DNA from: VRUE01 sp963703235
GTDB taxonomy: Bacteria; Actinomycetota; Thermoleophilia; Solirubrobacterales; 70-9
Assembly: GCA_963703235.1 (NCBI GenBank)
Contig: OY969802.1
Span: 1,550,001-1,614,000, forward strand
Length of the DNA stretch: 64,000 nt
Direction of reading: 5' to 3'
Numbering within the stretch: the first letter of the stretch is position 1; each line of letters starts with the position of its first letter. Shown here piece by piece: positions 8,852-17,570 of this stretch. The notes beneath the pieces are model-generated. The model did not search any database and was not told where the DNA came from. It was given only the letters and a program-made list of their open reading frames with translations. The position numbers were made by a program, and so were the translations under genes.

Positions 8852-9737
8852 CCAACGGGCCGAAAACGCGACTCTGGGTTCCGTTTTAGGCCCGTCGGCG
8901 GAGGTGGCGGGGCTGCCCTGGCGCGGACCGGGGGCGGGGCGGCCCGAGCTGCCGCTTCCGCCCGGGCGGATGCCGCTGCGGGCGCACGGCCAGACCCGCA
9001 AGCGGTGGCGCTACATCGGCGTCTTCGGCGACGAGCTGATGCTCTGCGCCGCGCGGGCGCAGGTCGGCCCGCTGGGGCAGAGCTTCTGGGTCCTCTGGGA
9101 CCGGCGCAATCGCCAACGCCTCGATCGCACCAGCTTCCGGCCCGGGTCCGGCGAGGTGACGATGGACGGCCCGCGGCTGGAGATCGACGCCCGCCGCCTG
9201 CGGGCGAGTCTGCAGCTTGGCGAGGGTGCCCCGATCGAATCGATCTGCCCCAGCGGTGCCGGCTGGGGCTGGACCCGCAAGCGGGCTGGGGTGCCGATCA
9301 CCGGAACGATCGAGGCGGGAAACCGGCGTTGGGAGGTAGATGCGCTCGCGGTCGACGACGAATCGGCCGGCTACCACCGGCGCCATACGAGCTGGCGCTG
9401 GTCGGCGGGCGTCGGCAGCGCCAAGGATGGGCGGTCGGTCGCCTGGAACCTGGTCGAAGGAATCAACGACCCGCCCCAGGGCAGCGAGCGGGCGATCTGG
9501 GTCGACGGCGAGCCCTACGAGCCCGAGCCGGTGTCGTTTCAGGGCGGGGCGGGGATCGAGTTCGCCAACGGCGCCCAGCTCTGCTTCTCGGAGGAGTGCG
9601 AGCGCGCCCGCAACGAGAACCTGCTGCTGGTCAGCTCCCGCTACCGCCACCGCTTCTGCACCTTCTACCGCTCGCTCGACGGGATCGAGCTGGCCGAGGG
9701 GCTCGGGGTGATGGAGGAGCACGACGCCCGCTGGTGA
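8844..9737 (+). CDS. DUF2804 family protein
   Basis: A conserved actinobacterial family protein, recognised from LPLPPGRMPLR, RKRWRYIGVFG, DESAGYHRRHTSWRWS and VAWNLVEGIN blocks. It is predicted soluble and beta-rich; function is unknown. The ATG used here overlaps the exonuclease stop, but a palindrome occupies codons ~5-17, so translation could begin further in. Homology as I recall it begins near residue 22 (GLPWRG), leaving little choice of downstream start before conserved sequence. The true start is uncertain. Confidence 0.75.
   Translation: MPSQRAENATLGSVLGPSAEVAGLPWRGPGAGRPELPLPPGRMPLRAHGQTRKRWRYIGVFGDELMLCAARAQVGPLGQSFWVLWDRRNRQRLDRTSFRPGSGEVTMDGPRLEIDARRLRASLQLGEGAPIESICPSGAGWGWTRKRAGVPITGTIEAGNRRWEVDALAVDDESAGYHRRHTSWRWSAGVGSAKDGRSVAWNLVEGINDPPQGSERAIWVDGEPYEPEPVSFQGGAGIEFANGAQLCFSEECERARNENLLLVSSRYRHRFCTFYRSLDGIELAEGLGVMEEHDARW
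8855..8895. repeat. Short palindrome, related to the copy at 63624
   Basis: Arms ACGGGCCGAAAACG and CGTTTTAGGCCCGT pair with one mismatch around a 13-base loop. A closely similar element (GGGCC-TAAAACG ... CGTTTAA-GGCCC, followed by the same TCGGCGG) lies at 63624-63660, so this is a dispersed REP-like sequence rather than a unique terminator. Confidence 0.7.
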
Positions 9738-9761
9738 GCGGTGCGGCGCAGCGCTGGCTGG

Positions 9762-11261
9762 TCAGGCGGCGATCGTCTCGGCGCGCTCGCCGCTGGGCAC
9801 AGAGCTGGAGAACCGCATCGTGCCGTCGTCGATCGGGCCGCGCCGGATCGTCCGCGTGTCGAAGAAGTAGTTCTGCCGCAGCTTCCACGGTTCCACCGAG
9901 CCCTGTTTGGGGAACTGGTCGAGCGAGCGCAGCACGTAGCCCGAGGTGAAGTCGAGCAGCGGCGCTTCCTCGATCGAGGGATCCAGCTCGGCCACACAGC
10001 GACGGTAGCCATTCGCGTCCATATGCGAGAGGAGGCGACAAACGTACTCGGAGGTCAGGTCCGCCTTCAGCGTCCAGGAGGCGTTGGTGTAGCCGACGGT
10101 GAAGGCGAAGTTGGGGACGCCGCTCAACATCAGGCCCTTGTAGGTCATCGCCTGCGGCACCTCGACCTCCTCGCCGTCGACGCTCAGCTGCATCCCGCCA
10201 AGGAAGAGCAGGTTGAGCCCGGTCGCGGTGACGATCACGTCGGCCTCCAGCTCGGCCCCCGACTCGAGCGCGATCCCAGACTCCGTAAAGGTCGCGATGC
10301 GGTCGGTGACGACCTCGGCGCTGCCGTCCGCGATCGCCTCGAAGAGGTCGCCGTCGGGCACCAGGCACATCCGCTGGTCCCAGGGGTTGTAGGCCGGCGT
10401 GAAGTGGGTGTCGATGTCGTAGCCGGGCGGCAGCGCCCGCTCCAAGCCACGGCGGATCATTCGCTTCACCGCGTTGGGCCGGCGTCGGCTGAGCTGGTAG
10501 ACGAAGGTCTGCAGGAGGACGTTCTTCCAGCGCACCAGCGAGTAGACCAGCTTCGGCGGCAGCCGCCGGCGCAACCGGCTGGCGACCGGATCGGCCGCGG
10601 GCAGCGAGACGATGTAGGTCGGCGAGCGCTGCAGCATCGTCACCTGCGCCGCCTTCTCCGCCATCGCCGGCACCAGGGTTACGGCGGTGGCGCCGCTGCC
10701 GACGACGACGACGCGCTTGCCGGCGTAATCGAGATCCTCGGGCCAGTGCTGGGGGTGGACGATGCGGCCGCCGAAGCGCTCGCGCCCCTCGAACTCCGGC
10801 GTGTAGCCCTCGTCGTAGCGGAAGTAGCCGCTGCAGGTCCAGAGGAAGTCGCAGGTCAGCTGGACCGTCTCGCCGGTGTCGGTGCGCTCGGCCTCGACCG
10901 TCCAGCGGGACTGCGCCGTCGACCACTCGGCGCGGACGACGCGGTGGTGGAAACGGATCCGGCGGTCGATTCCGTGGTCCTCCGCGGTCTGGCGCACGTA
11001 ATCGAGGATCGAGTCGCCGTCGGTGATCGACTTGTCCGCAAGCCAGGGCCGGAAGCGGTAGCCCAGCGTGTGCATGTCCGAGTCGGAGCGGATGCCGGGG
11101 TAGCGGAACAGGTCCCAGGTCCCGCCCAGGTCCCCACGCGCCTCGAGGATCGCGTAGCTGCGGCCGGGGTGACGGTCCTGCAGGTGCCAGGCCGCGCCGA
11201 TGCCGGAGAGACCGGCCCCGACGATCAACACATCCAGATGTTCGGGCGACCCCTCGGCCAC
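9762..11261 (-). CDS. Flavin-containing / Baeyer-Villiger-type monooxygenase
   Basis: A ~499-residue FAD- and NADPH-dependent oxygenase. The FAD Rossmann motif GAGLSG is at 15-20, the NADP motif VVGSGATAV near 188, and between them is the BVMO-type fingerprint FGGRIVHPQHWP (FxGxxxHxxxWP). Overall it resembles the EthA group of actinobacterial monooxygenases that oxidise ketones or S/N compounds. I placed the start at the GTG of VAEGSPEH because the ATG further upstream lies inside a long palindrome and the added residues are not family-like. Substrate is unknown. Confidence 0.9.
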   Translation of the reverse strand: MAEGSPEHLDVLIVGAGLSGIGAAWHLQDRHPGRSYAILEARGDLGGTWDLFRYPGIRSDSDMHTLGYRFRPWLADKSITDGDSILDYVRQTAEDHGIDRRIRFHHRVVRAEWSTAQSRWTVEAERTDTGETVQLTCDFLWTCSGYFRYDEGYTPEFEGRERFGGRIVHPQHWPEDLDYAGKRVVVVGSGATAVTLVPAMAEKAAQVTMLQRSPTYIVSLPAADPVASRLRRRLPPKLVYSLVRWKNVLLQTFVYQLSRRRPNAVKRMIRRGLERALPPGYDIDTHFTPAYNPWDQRMCLVPDGDLFEAIADGSAEVVTDRIATFTESGIALESGAELEADVIVTATGLNLLFLGGMQLSVDGEEVEVPQAMTYKGLMLSGVPNFAFTVGYTNASWTLKADLTSEYVCRLLSHMDANGYRRCVAELDPSIEEAPLLDFTSGYVLRSLDQFPKQGSVEPWKLRQNYFFDTRTIRRGPIDDGTMRFSSSVPSGERAETIAA

Positions 11262-11316
11262 GGGGGAGATTCTCGCACGCTGGCTAGTCGGCCAGTGTGA
11301 TGAGACGCATGGCACT

Positions 11317-11372
11317 GCGGTTCGTTGAAGCCTTTTACGCCCCATAGGGGGCAAAAGGCTTCAACGAACCGC
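11317..11372. repeat. 56-bp near-perfect palindrome
   Basis: Perfect 20-bp arms (11317-11336 and 11353-11372) surround an inner GCCCC-ATA-GGGGC hairpin, so almost the whole sequence can pair. It starts at the stop codon of the minus-strand reductase gene and precedes the monooxygenase gene, so it may terminate or insulate. It lacks a U-tract and resembles the 7914 palindrome in design (long stem, 3-base AT loop). Confidence 0.85.
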
Positions 11373-12013
11373 TAGCCGACGCGGTAGCGCAGGTGGGTCA
11401 CGTCGGGGGTATGGACGACCAGCGTCTGCTCCAGCTTCAAGCCGGCGCCGGCGCCAGCCTCGAAGAGGCGAGCGCCCGAGCCGAGCAGCATCGGCGCAAC
11501 GTTGAGCTGCAGCTCGTCGACGCGGCCCGCGGCCAGGTACTGGCGGCCGACGTCGGCGCCACCACCGATCGCCACGTCCCTCTCCCCCGTCGCTTCCTTG
11601 GCCTGCGCCAGCGCCGACTCGATCCCGTCGGTAACGAAGTTGAAGGTCGTGCCGCCTTCCTTCTCCAGCGGCTCGCGGGGATGGTGCGTCAAGACGAAGA
11701 CAGGCATGTGAAAGGGCGGTTCGTCCCCCCACCAGCCCTGCCAGGGGTCGTCGCCCCAAGGGCCCGGGCCGCCGCCGAACATGTTGCGGCCCATGATCAC
11801 CGCACCCGCCCGGGCAAGCGCTTCCTCCATCAGCGGCGTGCTGGCGTTGACCTCGCCACCCTCCCTGCCGTGCGACTGCCGCCAAGCGGCGAGCTTGACC
11901 ACCCACTCGTGCAGCTGCTCGCCGCCTTCGCCGAGCGGGTGCTCCTCACTCTGGTTGGGCCCGGCGACGAAGCCGTCGAGCGAGATCGAGATCTCGAAGC
12001 GGAGGTCGGCCAT
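11372..12013 (-). CDS. RibD C-terminal / dihydrofolate-reductase-like protein
   Basis: A 213-residue NADPH-binding reductase-fold protein. The opening ISLDGFVAGPNQ, the GRNMFGGGPGPWG block and VAIGGGADVGRQYL typify the RibD_C family seen beside VOC and other small stress genes in actinobacteria. Family members act on pterin- or riboflavin-type substrates in some cases, but most are uncharacterised. It is six bases downstream of a VOC gene on the same strand, so the two are probably cotranscribed. Confidence 0.85.
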   Translation of the reverse strand: MADLRFEISISLDGFVAGPNQSEEHPLGEGGEQLHEWVVKLAAWRQSHGREGGEVNASTPLMEEALARAGAVIMGRNMFGGGPGPWGDDPWQGWWGDEPPFHMPVFVLTHHPREPLEKEGGTTFNFVTDGIESALAQAKEATGERDVAIGGGADVGRQYLAAGRVDELQLNVAPMLLGSGARLFEAGAGAGLKLEQTLVVHTPDVTHLRYRVG

Positions 12014-12019
12014 CGCGGT

Positions 12020-12379
12020 CTACCCCTGTGCCGCGTAGCGGTGGTGCAGCATCAGGTCGTTGCCGTCGGGGTCGGTGAAGAACGCCATGTGGCAGACGCC
12101 GGTGTCGAGGATGTCGCCGCTGAACTCGACCCCCTTGGCCTCGAGCTCCTTGCGAGCCGCCTCGACGTCCTCGACGTGGAGCGCCGGGTGGGCGTTCTTC
12201 TGCGACGCGAACTCCATGCCGAATTTCGCCGGCTCCCAGATGCCAAAGCAGGTCTCGCCAGCCCAGAACTCGAAGCGCGCGTTGTCGTCGGGCCGCAGCC
12301 CCAGCGTCTCGACGTAGAAGCTGCGCGTGCGCTCGGCATCGGTCGACGGAACCCCGATGAAGTCGGTCTTGCTGATCAC
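12020..12379 (-). CDS. VOC family protein (glyoxalase/bleomycin-resistance fold)
   Basis: A 119-residue VOC protein with the FIGVPSTDAERTRSFYVETLG opening strand-helix (residues 7-27), ALHVEDVEAARKELEAKG in the middle and FFTDPDGNDLMLHHR at the end. The metal-ligand pattern differs from glyoxalase I, so it may bind or modify another small molecule. It precedes the RibD-like reductase gene by six bases, pointing to a shared transcript. Confidence 0.82.
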   Translation of the reverse strand: MISKTDFIGVPSTDAERTRSFYVETLGLRPDDNARFEFWAGETCFGIWEPAKFGMEFASQKNAHPALHVEDVEAARKELEAKGVEFSGDILDTGVCHMAFFTDPDGNDLMLHHRYAAQG

Positions 12380-12446
12380 GGGCCCTCCAATAAACGTCGG
12401 ATCGATCGGATGTCGCTCAGAGTAGCGCCGGCTCCGCGTAACGGCT

Positions 12447-13517
12447 CTATCGCAGCCTGAGCACGTGGGCGGTGCTGGGATCGACGCGGCCTTCGAGCAC
12501 GTCGAGGTAGGCGCGCTGCAACGCCTCGAAGCCCTCGCCGGGAATCGTCTTCAGCCAACCGCCGGTCCAATCGCAGAAAGGATGCCAAGCATCGGCCACC
12601 TTCGACTCGAGGCTGGCACGCCCCCAGTCGGCCGCGCGCTTGACGACCCGATCGGGCGCGAAGAAGAAGACCGGCGCCGGACCTGGCAGCTCCCGTCCGC
12701 CGGGGCCCAAGCCCTCCCAGTGGGTCATCCCGACAGCCATGCTGTGGACGAGCTCGTCGCCGTAGTGCGAGTGAACCGCGGCGCGCACCTCGCCATCGCC
12801 GGCGATGTCGACGAAGGTCGCCGGCCCGCGGTCGAGCGACTCGATCGCCTCGTAGGCGACGACGCGGTCGTAGATCCCAAGCCCCTCGACGAAGCCGGTG
12901 CTGCGGGGCGAGGTCAGGCCGATCAGCTCGGCCTCCTGCCGCTGCGCCAACAGGAACGCCGCCGCGATCGCGGTCTTGCTGGAAGCGCTCGAGATCGCGA
13001 TCGACCCCCGTTCGACCAGCCCCTCGTCGGCGAGCTGGTCGTCGATCAGGAAGGAGGTGAAGAAGAGCGGACGCAACAGCATCTGGATCTCCTCGGTGTC
13101 CGCCCGGTAGAACGGGTCCGGCTCGGTCACCAGATAGCGATGGTAGGCGGAGGGCAGTGACGCACGGCGCGGCGAGCCGTCGACGAACCCGCGCTCGTTT
13201 GCATCGACCGGGGCGACAACCAGATGCGAGGAGGGCGGCAGGTAGCCGTACAGCCGCATGCCGCTGTCGACGCGGTCGGCCTCGGATCGCTCCACCTCGG
13301 CGAAGCCCCACATCGGGACTCGGCCCCAGCCGTCCTCGGCCGGGAAGAAATCCCAGTAGGACATCGCCTCGCCGAAAACGGCGTAGGTGACGTTGTTCGA
13401 GGTCAGCCCGAAGGTGTCGACCCGCAGCAGCGCCTGCCCGGGTTCGAGCTCGGGCGCCGCGGACTCGGCGATCCGGCACTCGCGAAAGTCGTCGCGCTTG
13501 ACCAGGAAGTCGGTCAT
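12447..13517 (-). CDS. DUF2855 family protein
   Basis: A 356-residue protein matching DUF2855, a family distantly resembling medium-chain dehydrogenase/reductases. The N-terminal LLRVDTFGLTSNNVTYAVFG block corresponds to the MDR catalytic-domain start, and SIAISSASSKTAIAAAFLL is a nucleotide-binding-like segment near 170-188. The classical GxGxxG is absent. It probably acts as an oxidoreductase on an unknown substrate, an inference from fold only. It lies 67 bases upstream of the VOC gene on the same strand. Confidence 0.8.
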   Translation of the reverse strand: MTDFLVKRDDFRECRIAESAAPELEPGQALLRVDTFGLTSNNVTYAVFGEAMSYWDFFPAEDGWGRVPMWGFAEVERSEADRVDSGMRLYGYLPPSSHLVVAPVDANERGFVDGSPRRASLPSAYHRYLVTEPDPFYRADTEEIQMLLRPLFFTSFLIDDQLADEGLVERGSIAISSASSKTAIAAAFLLAQRQEAELIGLTSPRSTGFVEGLGIYDRVVAYEAIESLDRGPATFVDIAGDGEVRAAVHSHYGDELVHSMAVGMTHWEGLGPGGRELPGPAPVFFFAPDRVVKRAADWGRASLESKVADAWHPFCDWTGGWLKTIPGEGFEALQRAYLDVLEGRVDPSTAHVLRLR

Positions 13518-13548
13518 CGAGTGTCGATGCTCTCATGTCGCGCGGGGA

Positions 13549-14466
13549 TCAGCGCGCTCGCGGCCGCAGGGCGGGACGAAACTCCCGCCAGATCGTGAAC
13601 GCCAGCAGAGCCAGGAGGGCGGCCATCACCGCGAGATAGGCGATCTTCTTCCAGTCCGCCGGCGAGGCGACATTGGAGAGGAAGCCCTCCGGAGCGCTTG
13701 GCGACACGGGAGATCCGGTACTCGGGGAGTCGCCGACCGCGCGGGCAGCGGCCGGAAGGACGAGCAGCGATCGGGCGAGGGCAACGATCGCCGGACGAAG
13801 CAGGTCCGCCGCCATCGCCGTGGATATCAGCCCTTGACCGTCTCCCCCGCCCAGGGCAATCGCGGGCCAGATGCGAGCGAGCCACCGTTCAACGGCAGCC
13901 ACGTCGGCGGGTCCGACCGAAAGCGGCGTACGCCTCGCCGGACCGGTGGTGCTGAGACGCGACTTCTCGCCTGCAGCTGCCGGCGGGCTGCTGGTTGGGG
14001 GGCTGCTGGGTGCTGCACTGGAATTGCGGTCTTCGCTTCGAGCGGACGACGCCCGATCGTGAGCATCGCCGACAACGGTCGTCACCGAGCCGCCGGCATC
14101 TTCGGCGACACGGACAATTCCCCCGCCCGGTATTCCCCCGCCCGGCGGCGCGCCTTCGTCGGAGCTGGGCTGCGGTGGCGATGACGTCGACGGGGCCTTC
14201 GCGGGCTTGCTCGGCGCCTTGCCAGTGGGCTTGCTCGGGATCCGAGGCGTAGACGGTGGCGAGGGCGACGGGGAAGGCACGGCTTTTGGCGGCGAAGGCA
14301 CAGCTCTCGGGGGTGGCGGCAGGGCTTTGACGGTTTCGTGCGCCGATGCGACCGTCGATCCGACGCCGTCCACTGCTTTCTCCACGATCCCGGCGGAAGC
14401 AAACCCGACAGGCGCCACCAGCCCGATCAGGATCAGGGCGGCGACGCAGGCAGTCCCACGCCGCAA
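13549..14466 (-). CDS. Pro/Ser-rich envelope protein with C-terminal membrane anchor
   Basis: A 305-residue protein of unrecognised function. A signal-like hydrophobic segment occupies residues 5-25. A long Pro/Ser/Ala-rich low-complexity stretch runs from about 45 to 190, a modest hydrophobic segment lies near 225-245, and a final transmembrane helix (~274-294, YLAVMAALLALLAFTIW) is followed by a short Arg-rich tail. This is the layout of a wall-spanning surface protein tethered at its C-terminus. Nothing in the neighbouring genes indicates its role. Confidence 0.6.
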   Translation of the reverse strand: MRRGTACVAALILIGLVAPVGFASAGIVEKAVDGVGSTVASAHETVKALPPPPRAVPSPPKAVPSPSPSPPSTPRIPSKPTGKAPSKPAKAPSTSSPPQPSSDEGAPPGGGIPGGGIVRVAEDAGGSVTTVVGDAHDRASSARSEDRNSSAAPSSPPTSSPPAAAGEKSRLSTTGPARRTPLSVGPADVAAVERWLARIWPAIALGGGDGQGLISTAMAADLLRPAIVALARSLLVLPAAARAVGDSPSTGSPVSPSAPEGFLSNVASPADWKKIAYLAVMAALLALLAFTIWREFRPALRPRAR

Positions 14467-14547
14467 AAGTCGCTCAACTTCGGATCCGCGGCTCTCGATG
14501 CTTTAGCAACTACCCAATATTGGGACGAATATACGAGCCCTGCTCGA

Positions 14548-15180
14548 TCAGGTCGGCTTGACCCCGATCAGAAGCGCCATCTCGAGCCACTTCCAGTAGC
14601 AATCGACGTCCTCGAAGCCGAGCTGGCGCAGCCACTCGAGCTGCGTCTCGACATCGAGCAGGCGATCGGACGGATCCTCGTTCTCGATCGGTTCGCCGAT
14701 CGCCGCGAAGAACGCCAGATGCAGGCGATGGGTCGCCGACGCCACGTGCTCGTAGTTGGCGAAGATGCCGCCGGGCTCGAGCAGGTCGAATACCTCGCCG
14801 TAGAGCGAGCGCTTCCGCTCATCCTCGAGGTGGTGGATTGCAAACGACGAGACGACGGCGTCGAAGTTCCCCAGCGCGGGCAGCGGCTGCTTCAGGTCGT
14901 GCTCGACGAGCTCGATGCGCTCGTCATCGGCAAAGCGTTTGCCCGCCGCCGTGAGCATGATCTCCGAGAAGTCGAGGCCCACGCCCAGCATCTCCCGACG
15001 CTCGGTCCGGAGAAGGGAGAGCAGGCGGCCGTCGCCCGTGCCGAGGTCGAGGATGCGACGAGCATCGCGAGGCACGTGCTCGAGCAGGACGCTCTCCCCC
15101 TCCGCGCGATGCGGGAACTCATCCGCCCGGGCCAGATAGCGATCGACGTGCTCGCCGGTCTTCCACTCCCCGACGCTCAC
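14548..15180 (-). CDS. Class I SAM-dependent methyltransferase
   Basis: A 210-residue Rossmann-fold methyltransferase. Motif I ILDLGTGDGRLL is near 43-54 and binds AdoMet. GVGLDFSEIM follows as the acidic second strand, NFDAVVSSFAIHHLEDE is motif IV near 104-120, and LLEPGGIFANYEH is the post-motif helix near 132-144. The family methylates small molecules, often lipids or quinone-like compounds. Substrate is not predictable here. It directly follows a decayed gene and is followed by an 80-base gap before the Pro-rich protein gene. Confidence 0.85.
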   Translation of the reverse strand: MSVGEWKTGEHVDRYLARADEFPHRAEGESVLLEHVPRDARRILDLGTGDGRLLSLLRTERREMLGVGLDFSEIMLTAAGKRFADDERIELVEHDLKQPLPALGNFDAVVSSFAIHHLEDERKRSLYGEVFDLLEPGGIFANYEHVASATHRLHLAFFAAIGEPIENEDPSDRLLDVETQLEWLRQLGFEDVDCYWKWLEMALLIGVKPT

Positions 15181-15183
15181 CGA

Positions 15184-15570
15184 CTAGCCCTTCGGAGTGC
15201 AGGCAAGACGTGGACCCCTTTCGGCAGGGAACTATCGCTGAACAGAATTTTCCTTCCGTGTAGTAGTGGCCGGTCGGACAGCTGGCGGTCAGGTAACTCT
15301 CCTTCTCGCCCTTTATAGGTGAATTTGCGGCCGATGGTGAGGCTGAACCCGATCACCGAGCCGGACCCGCCCGCGATCACCGGAACCTGCGAGACGGTGT
15401 GGATGCCGTAGTGGCCGCGGTGGATGCGGGAGATCTTGACCGTTGCGATGACGGCGGTGCGTGCTGGCACGGAAACGTAGGCGTGGACGAGGAGCAGCGT
15501 GGTGCCACCGTGGACGCCGCCGTTGAAGAGGACGATCGGGGCTCTTGGCGGTGAACGGCTCGTCCCCGGC
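15184..15570 (-). pseudogene. Decayed C-terminus of a secreted Thermoleophilia-type protein
   Basis: The minus strand encodes pieces of a conserved secreted-protein C-terminus: IVLFNGGVHGGTTLLLVHAY, VPVIAGGSGSVIGFSLTIGR, then in a second frame SYLTASCPTGHYYTEGK, back to ILFSD, and finally ACTPKG-stop in the third frame. At least three frame changes are needed to join them, and the N-terminal bulk is missing because the DUF1801 gene follows directly. I recognise the family from memory of related genomes, where it forms full-length exported proteins. This copy cannot make an intact product. Confidence 0.65.
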
Positions 15571-15580
15571 CGCTGGCCGG

Positions 15581-16003
15581 CTAGGACGTGTTCAGTGCCA
15601 CGGCGGCGCGAATGAGCGCCTTCAACGCCTTCTCATCGATCTCGTCGTCCTCATGTAAATCGATGGCACGCCTGGTGTTGCCTTCGAGGCTGGAGTTGAA
15701 GAGGCCCGAAGGGTCCTCCAGCGAGGCGCCCTTGGCGAAGGTCATCTTCACGACGTTCTTGTACGTCTCACCAGTGCAGATCATTCCGGCGTGCGACCAC
15801 ACCGGAACCCCTCTCCATTTCCACTCCTCGACCACTTCGGGGTCGGCCTGCTTGACGAGACTTCGGACCCGAGCGAGCGTCTCGCCACGCCAATCGCCCA
15901 GCTCCTCGATTCTCGCGTCTATCAGCTGAGAGGGAGAGTCTCCTCCTTTACCTTCCTTCGAGCCGCTCTTCCTCTTCTCCATCGTCGTTGTCGCTTTCCC
16001 CAT
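15581..16003 (-). CDS. DUF1801 domain protein (YdhG/iron-chaperone-like fold)
   Basis: About 140 residues. The DUF1801 signature is seen in ETLARVRSLVKQADPEVVEEWKWRGVPVWSHAG, a stretch spanning roughly residues 40-72, and in the GNTRRAIDLHEDDEIDE C-terminal part. The N-terminus is a Lys/Ser-rich tail. Two in-frame ATGs lie in a short direct repeat (ATCGTCGTTGTCGCT occurs twice) upstream; I used the outer one, and an inner start at 15982 is equally possible. Function is uncertain in this widespread family. Confidence 0.75.
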   Translation of the reverse strand: MGKATTTMEKRKSGSKEGKGGDSPSQLIDARIEELGDWRGETLARVRSLVKQADPEVVEEWKWRGVPVWSHAGMICTGETYKNVVKMTFAKGASLEDPSGLFNSSLEGNTRRAIDLHEDDEIDEKALKALIRAAVALNTS

Positions 16004-16197
16004 CGTCGTTGTCGCTCGCCCGTCACTTGAGTATCTTCGCCGACCGCCATGATTGCATCGCGAGTGCTGCATGAGGCGGTCAAGCGCGCATGTTGCCTGA
16101 CGCAGCACTAGCCCCTCGGCGTCGAATCCGTGCGTCCCCATTCGTCTCATGGGTAGAGGGGGCTCAGAGGCGCTCCCGTGACCAAAGGAGAATCGAG

Positions 16198-16731
16198 ATG
16201 GGAAAGCTGATCGCGACGACGCAGGCCACCGTCGACGGCGTCATAGACCCGGTCGGCGAGTGGGTGCAGGCGGACGGAGACCACGGTGACTACTCGTTCG
16301 AGCGTCAGGCGAGATCCAGCGGGCTGGTGCTGGGCCGCAAGACCTACGAGGGGCTGGCGGGATATTGGCCGAGCCAGTCGAGCAAATGGGCGGACATGGT
16401 CAACCCCATGCCGAAGTACGTCGGGTCCAACACCCTGTCCGGCGATCTCGAGTGGAACGCAACCCTGCTTGAGGGGGGCCTCGAGGACTCGATCCCGAAG
16501 CTGAAGGACGAGGTCGACGGTGACCTGTTCATGCACGGGAGCGGCGAGTTCGCGTACGCCCTCGCCGAGAAGGGCCTGATCGACGAGTACGAGGTCTACC
16601 TGAACCCGCTCGTCTGGGGCGAGGGAAACGTCCACGTGCTCGGCGACAGGGGAACCGTCCGGATGGAGCTCGACGACGTGAAGCGGTTCGACTCCGGAGT
16701 GGTCCTCCTCACCTACCTCCCGGCGTCTTGA
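16198..16731 (+). CDS. RibD C-terminal / dihydrofolate-reductase-like protein
   Basis: A 177-residue RibD_C family reductase. LIATTQATVDGVIDPVGEW is the substrate/cofactor N-terminal strand, LVLGRKTYEGLAGYWPSQS the NADPH-binding region near 44-62, and DLFMHGSGEFAYALAEKGLIDEY (about 105-127) the second nucleotide motif. A clear AAAGGAG ribosome-binding site lies seven bases before the ATG, which fixes the start well inside the longer open frame. One of three such paralogues in the first 24 kb; substrate is unknown. Confidence 0.87.
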   Translation: MGKLIATTQATVDGVIDPVGEWVQADGDHGDYSFERQARSSGLVLGRKTYEGLAGYWPSQSSKWADMVNPMPKYVGSNTLSGDLEWNATLLEGGLEDSIPKLKDEVDGDLFMHGSGEFAYALAEKGLIDEYEVYLNPLVWGEGNVHVLGDRGTVRMELDDVKRFDSGVVLLTYLPAS

Positions 16732-16746
16732 CCCGGATCCCCTCGG

Positions 16747-17385
16747 CTACTGCTTTTCGGTGTCCCTGCCGGGGCCGCCGAGCAGCTTGTCGCTCCCGCC
16801 GCCGCCCTTCAAGGTGTCGCGGCCGGGCCCGCCGAGCAGCTTGTCTGCCGCAGAGCCGCCGCGGAGAATGTCGTTTCCGCGCCCGCCTTCGATCTTGTCG
16901 CTGTCCGCGCCACCGCTCAGCCTGTCGTTGAGGTTGCCGCCGGTGATGGAGTCGAAGCCGAGCCCCCCGTCGAAGATGTTGATGTGACCCGGAGCCCCGA
17001 TGAGCTTGTCGTCGGAGAATTCGGTCGGGTCGCTCACCGTGGAGATGGCGTGGATCTCGATCGGCCCCTGGCCGCCGCCGAGGCTATCGGGCAGCTGCGA
17101 GAAGTCGAATAGGGTGGACACGGACGAAGAGGCCTCGATCCGCCTCAAGTCGCGACAGTAGGCAGGGCCGTTGTCGACGAAAGCGCCGCTGACGGTGATC
17201 TCACCGTCGCTCGCGCAGCGAGGGACAATTTTCCCCTCGCCGCCACTGACGGTGAGCACACCATTGGCGAAGGTGCCAAAGGCATCCGCCCTCGCCGGCA
17301 TGAGCACCGCGATTGCCAGCGCGAGCGTCGCGCCGATCAGCGCCCAGCAGGACGATCCGCCGAACCGAAGCCGAAGCGCTGCCAT
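16747..17385 (-). CDS. Secreted Ca2+-repeat (RTX-like) protein
   Basis: A 212-residue exported protein. A signal peptide covers residues 1-~31 (ATLALAIAVLMPARADA). The middle region is beta-rich and unrecognised. The C-terminal ~75 residues are Gly/Asp repeats of the LxGGxGxDxL type (GGRGNDILRGG, GGPGRDTLKGG), one copy being repeated almost exactly at the end. These form Ca2+-binding beta-rolls in RTX proteins. An upstream in-frame ATG exists, but the chosen ATG gives a normal signal peptide. No catalytic domain is visible. Confidence 0.8.
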   Translation of the reverse strand: MAALRLRFGGSSCWALIGATLALAIAVLMPARADAFGTFANGVLTVSGGEGKIVPRCASDGEITVSGAFVDNGPAYCRDLRRIEASSSVSTLFDFSQLPDSLGGGQGPIEIHAISTVSDPTEFSDDKLIGAPGHINIFDGGLGFDSITGGNLNDRLSGGADSDKIEGGRGNDILRGGSAADKLLGGPGRDTLKGGGGSDKLLGGPGRDTEKQ

Positions 17386-17501
17386 CGCTGCCACAAATCG
17401 AAAGTTTAGATTGTCTCGAGAAAAGAGAAAACCCCCTGATCTGGGGCGCATCGTCCTAGCGAGTGAACGATCTGTTCTTGCGAGTGAAGCCGCTCATGCG
17501 C

Positions 17502-17547
<46 letters not shown>

Positions 17548-17570
17548 GCGAGCCTGGAGATCGGCTGGAC

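Noticed and set aside
16090..16731. A 213-residue form of the RibD-like protein
   Set aside because: The internal ATG at 16198 has a good AAAGGAG site and begins the conserved fold.
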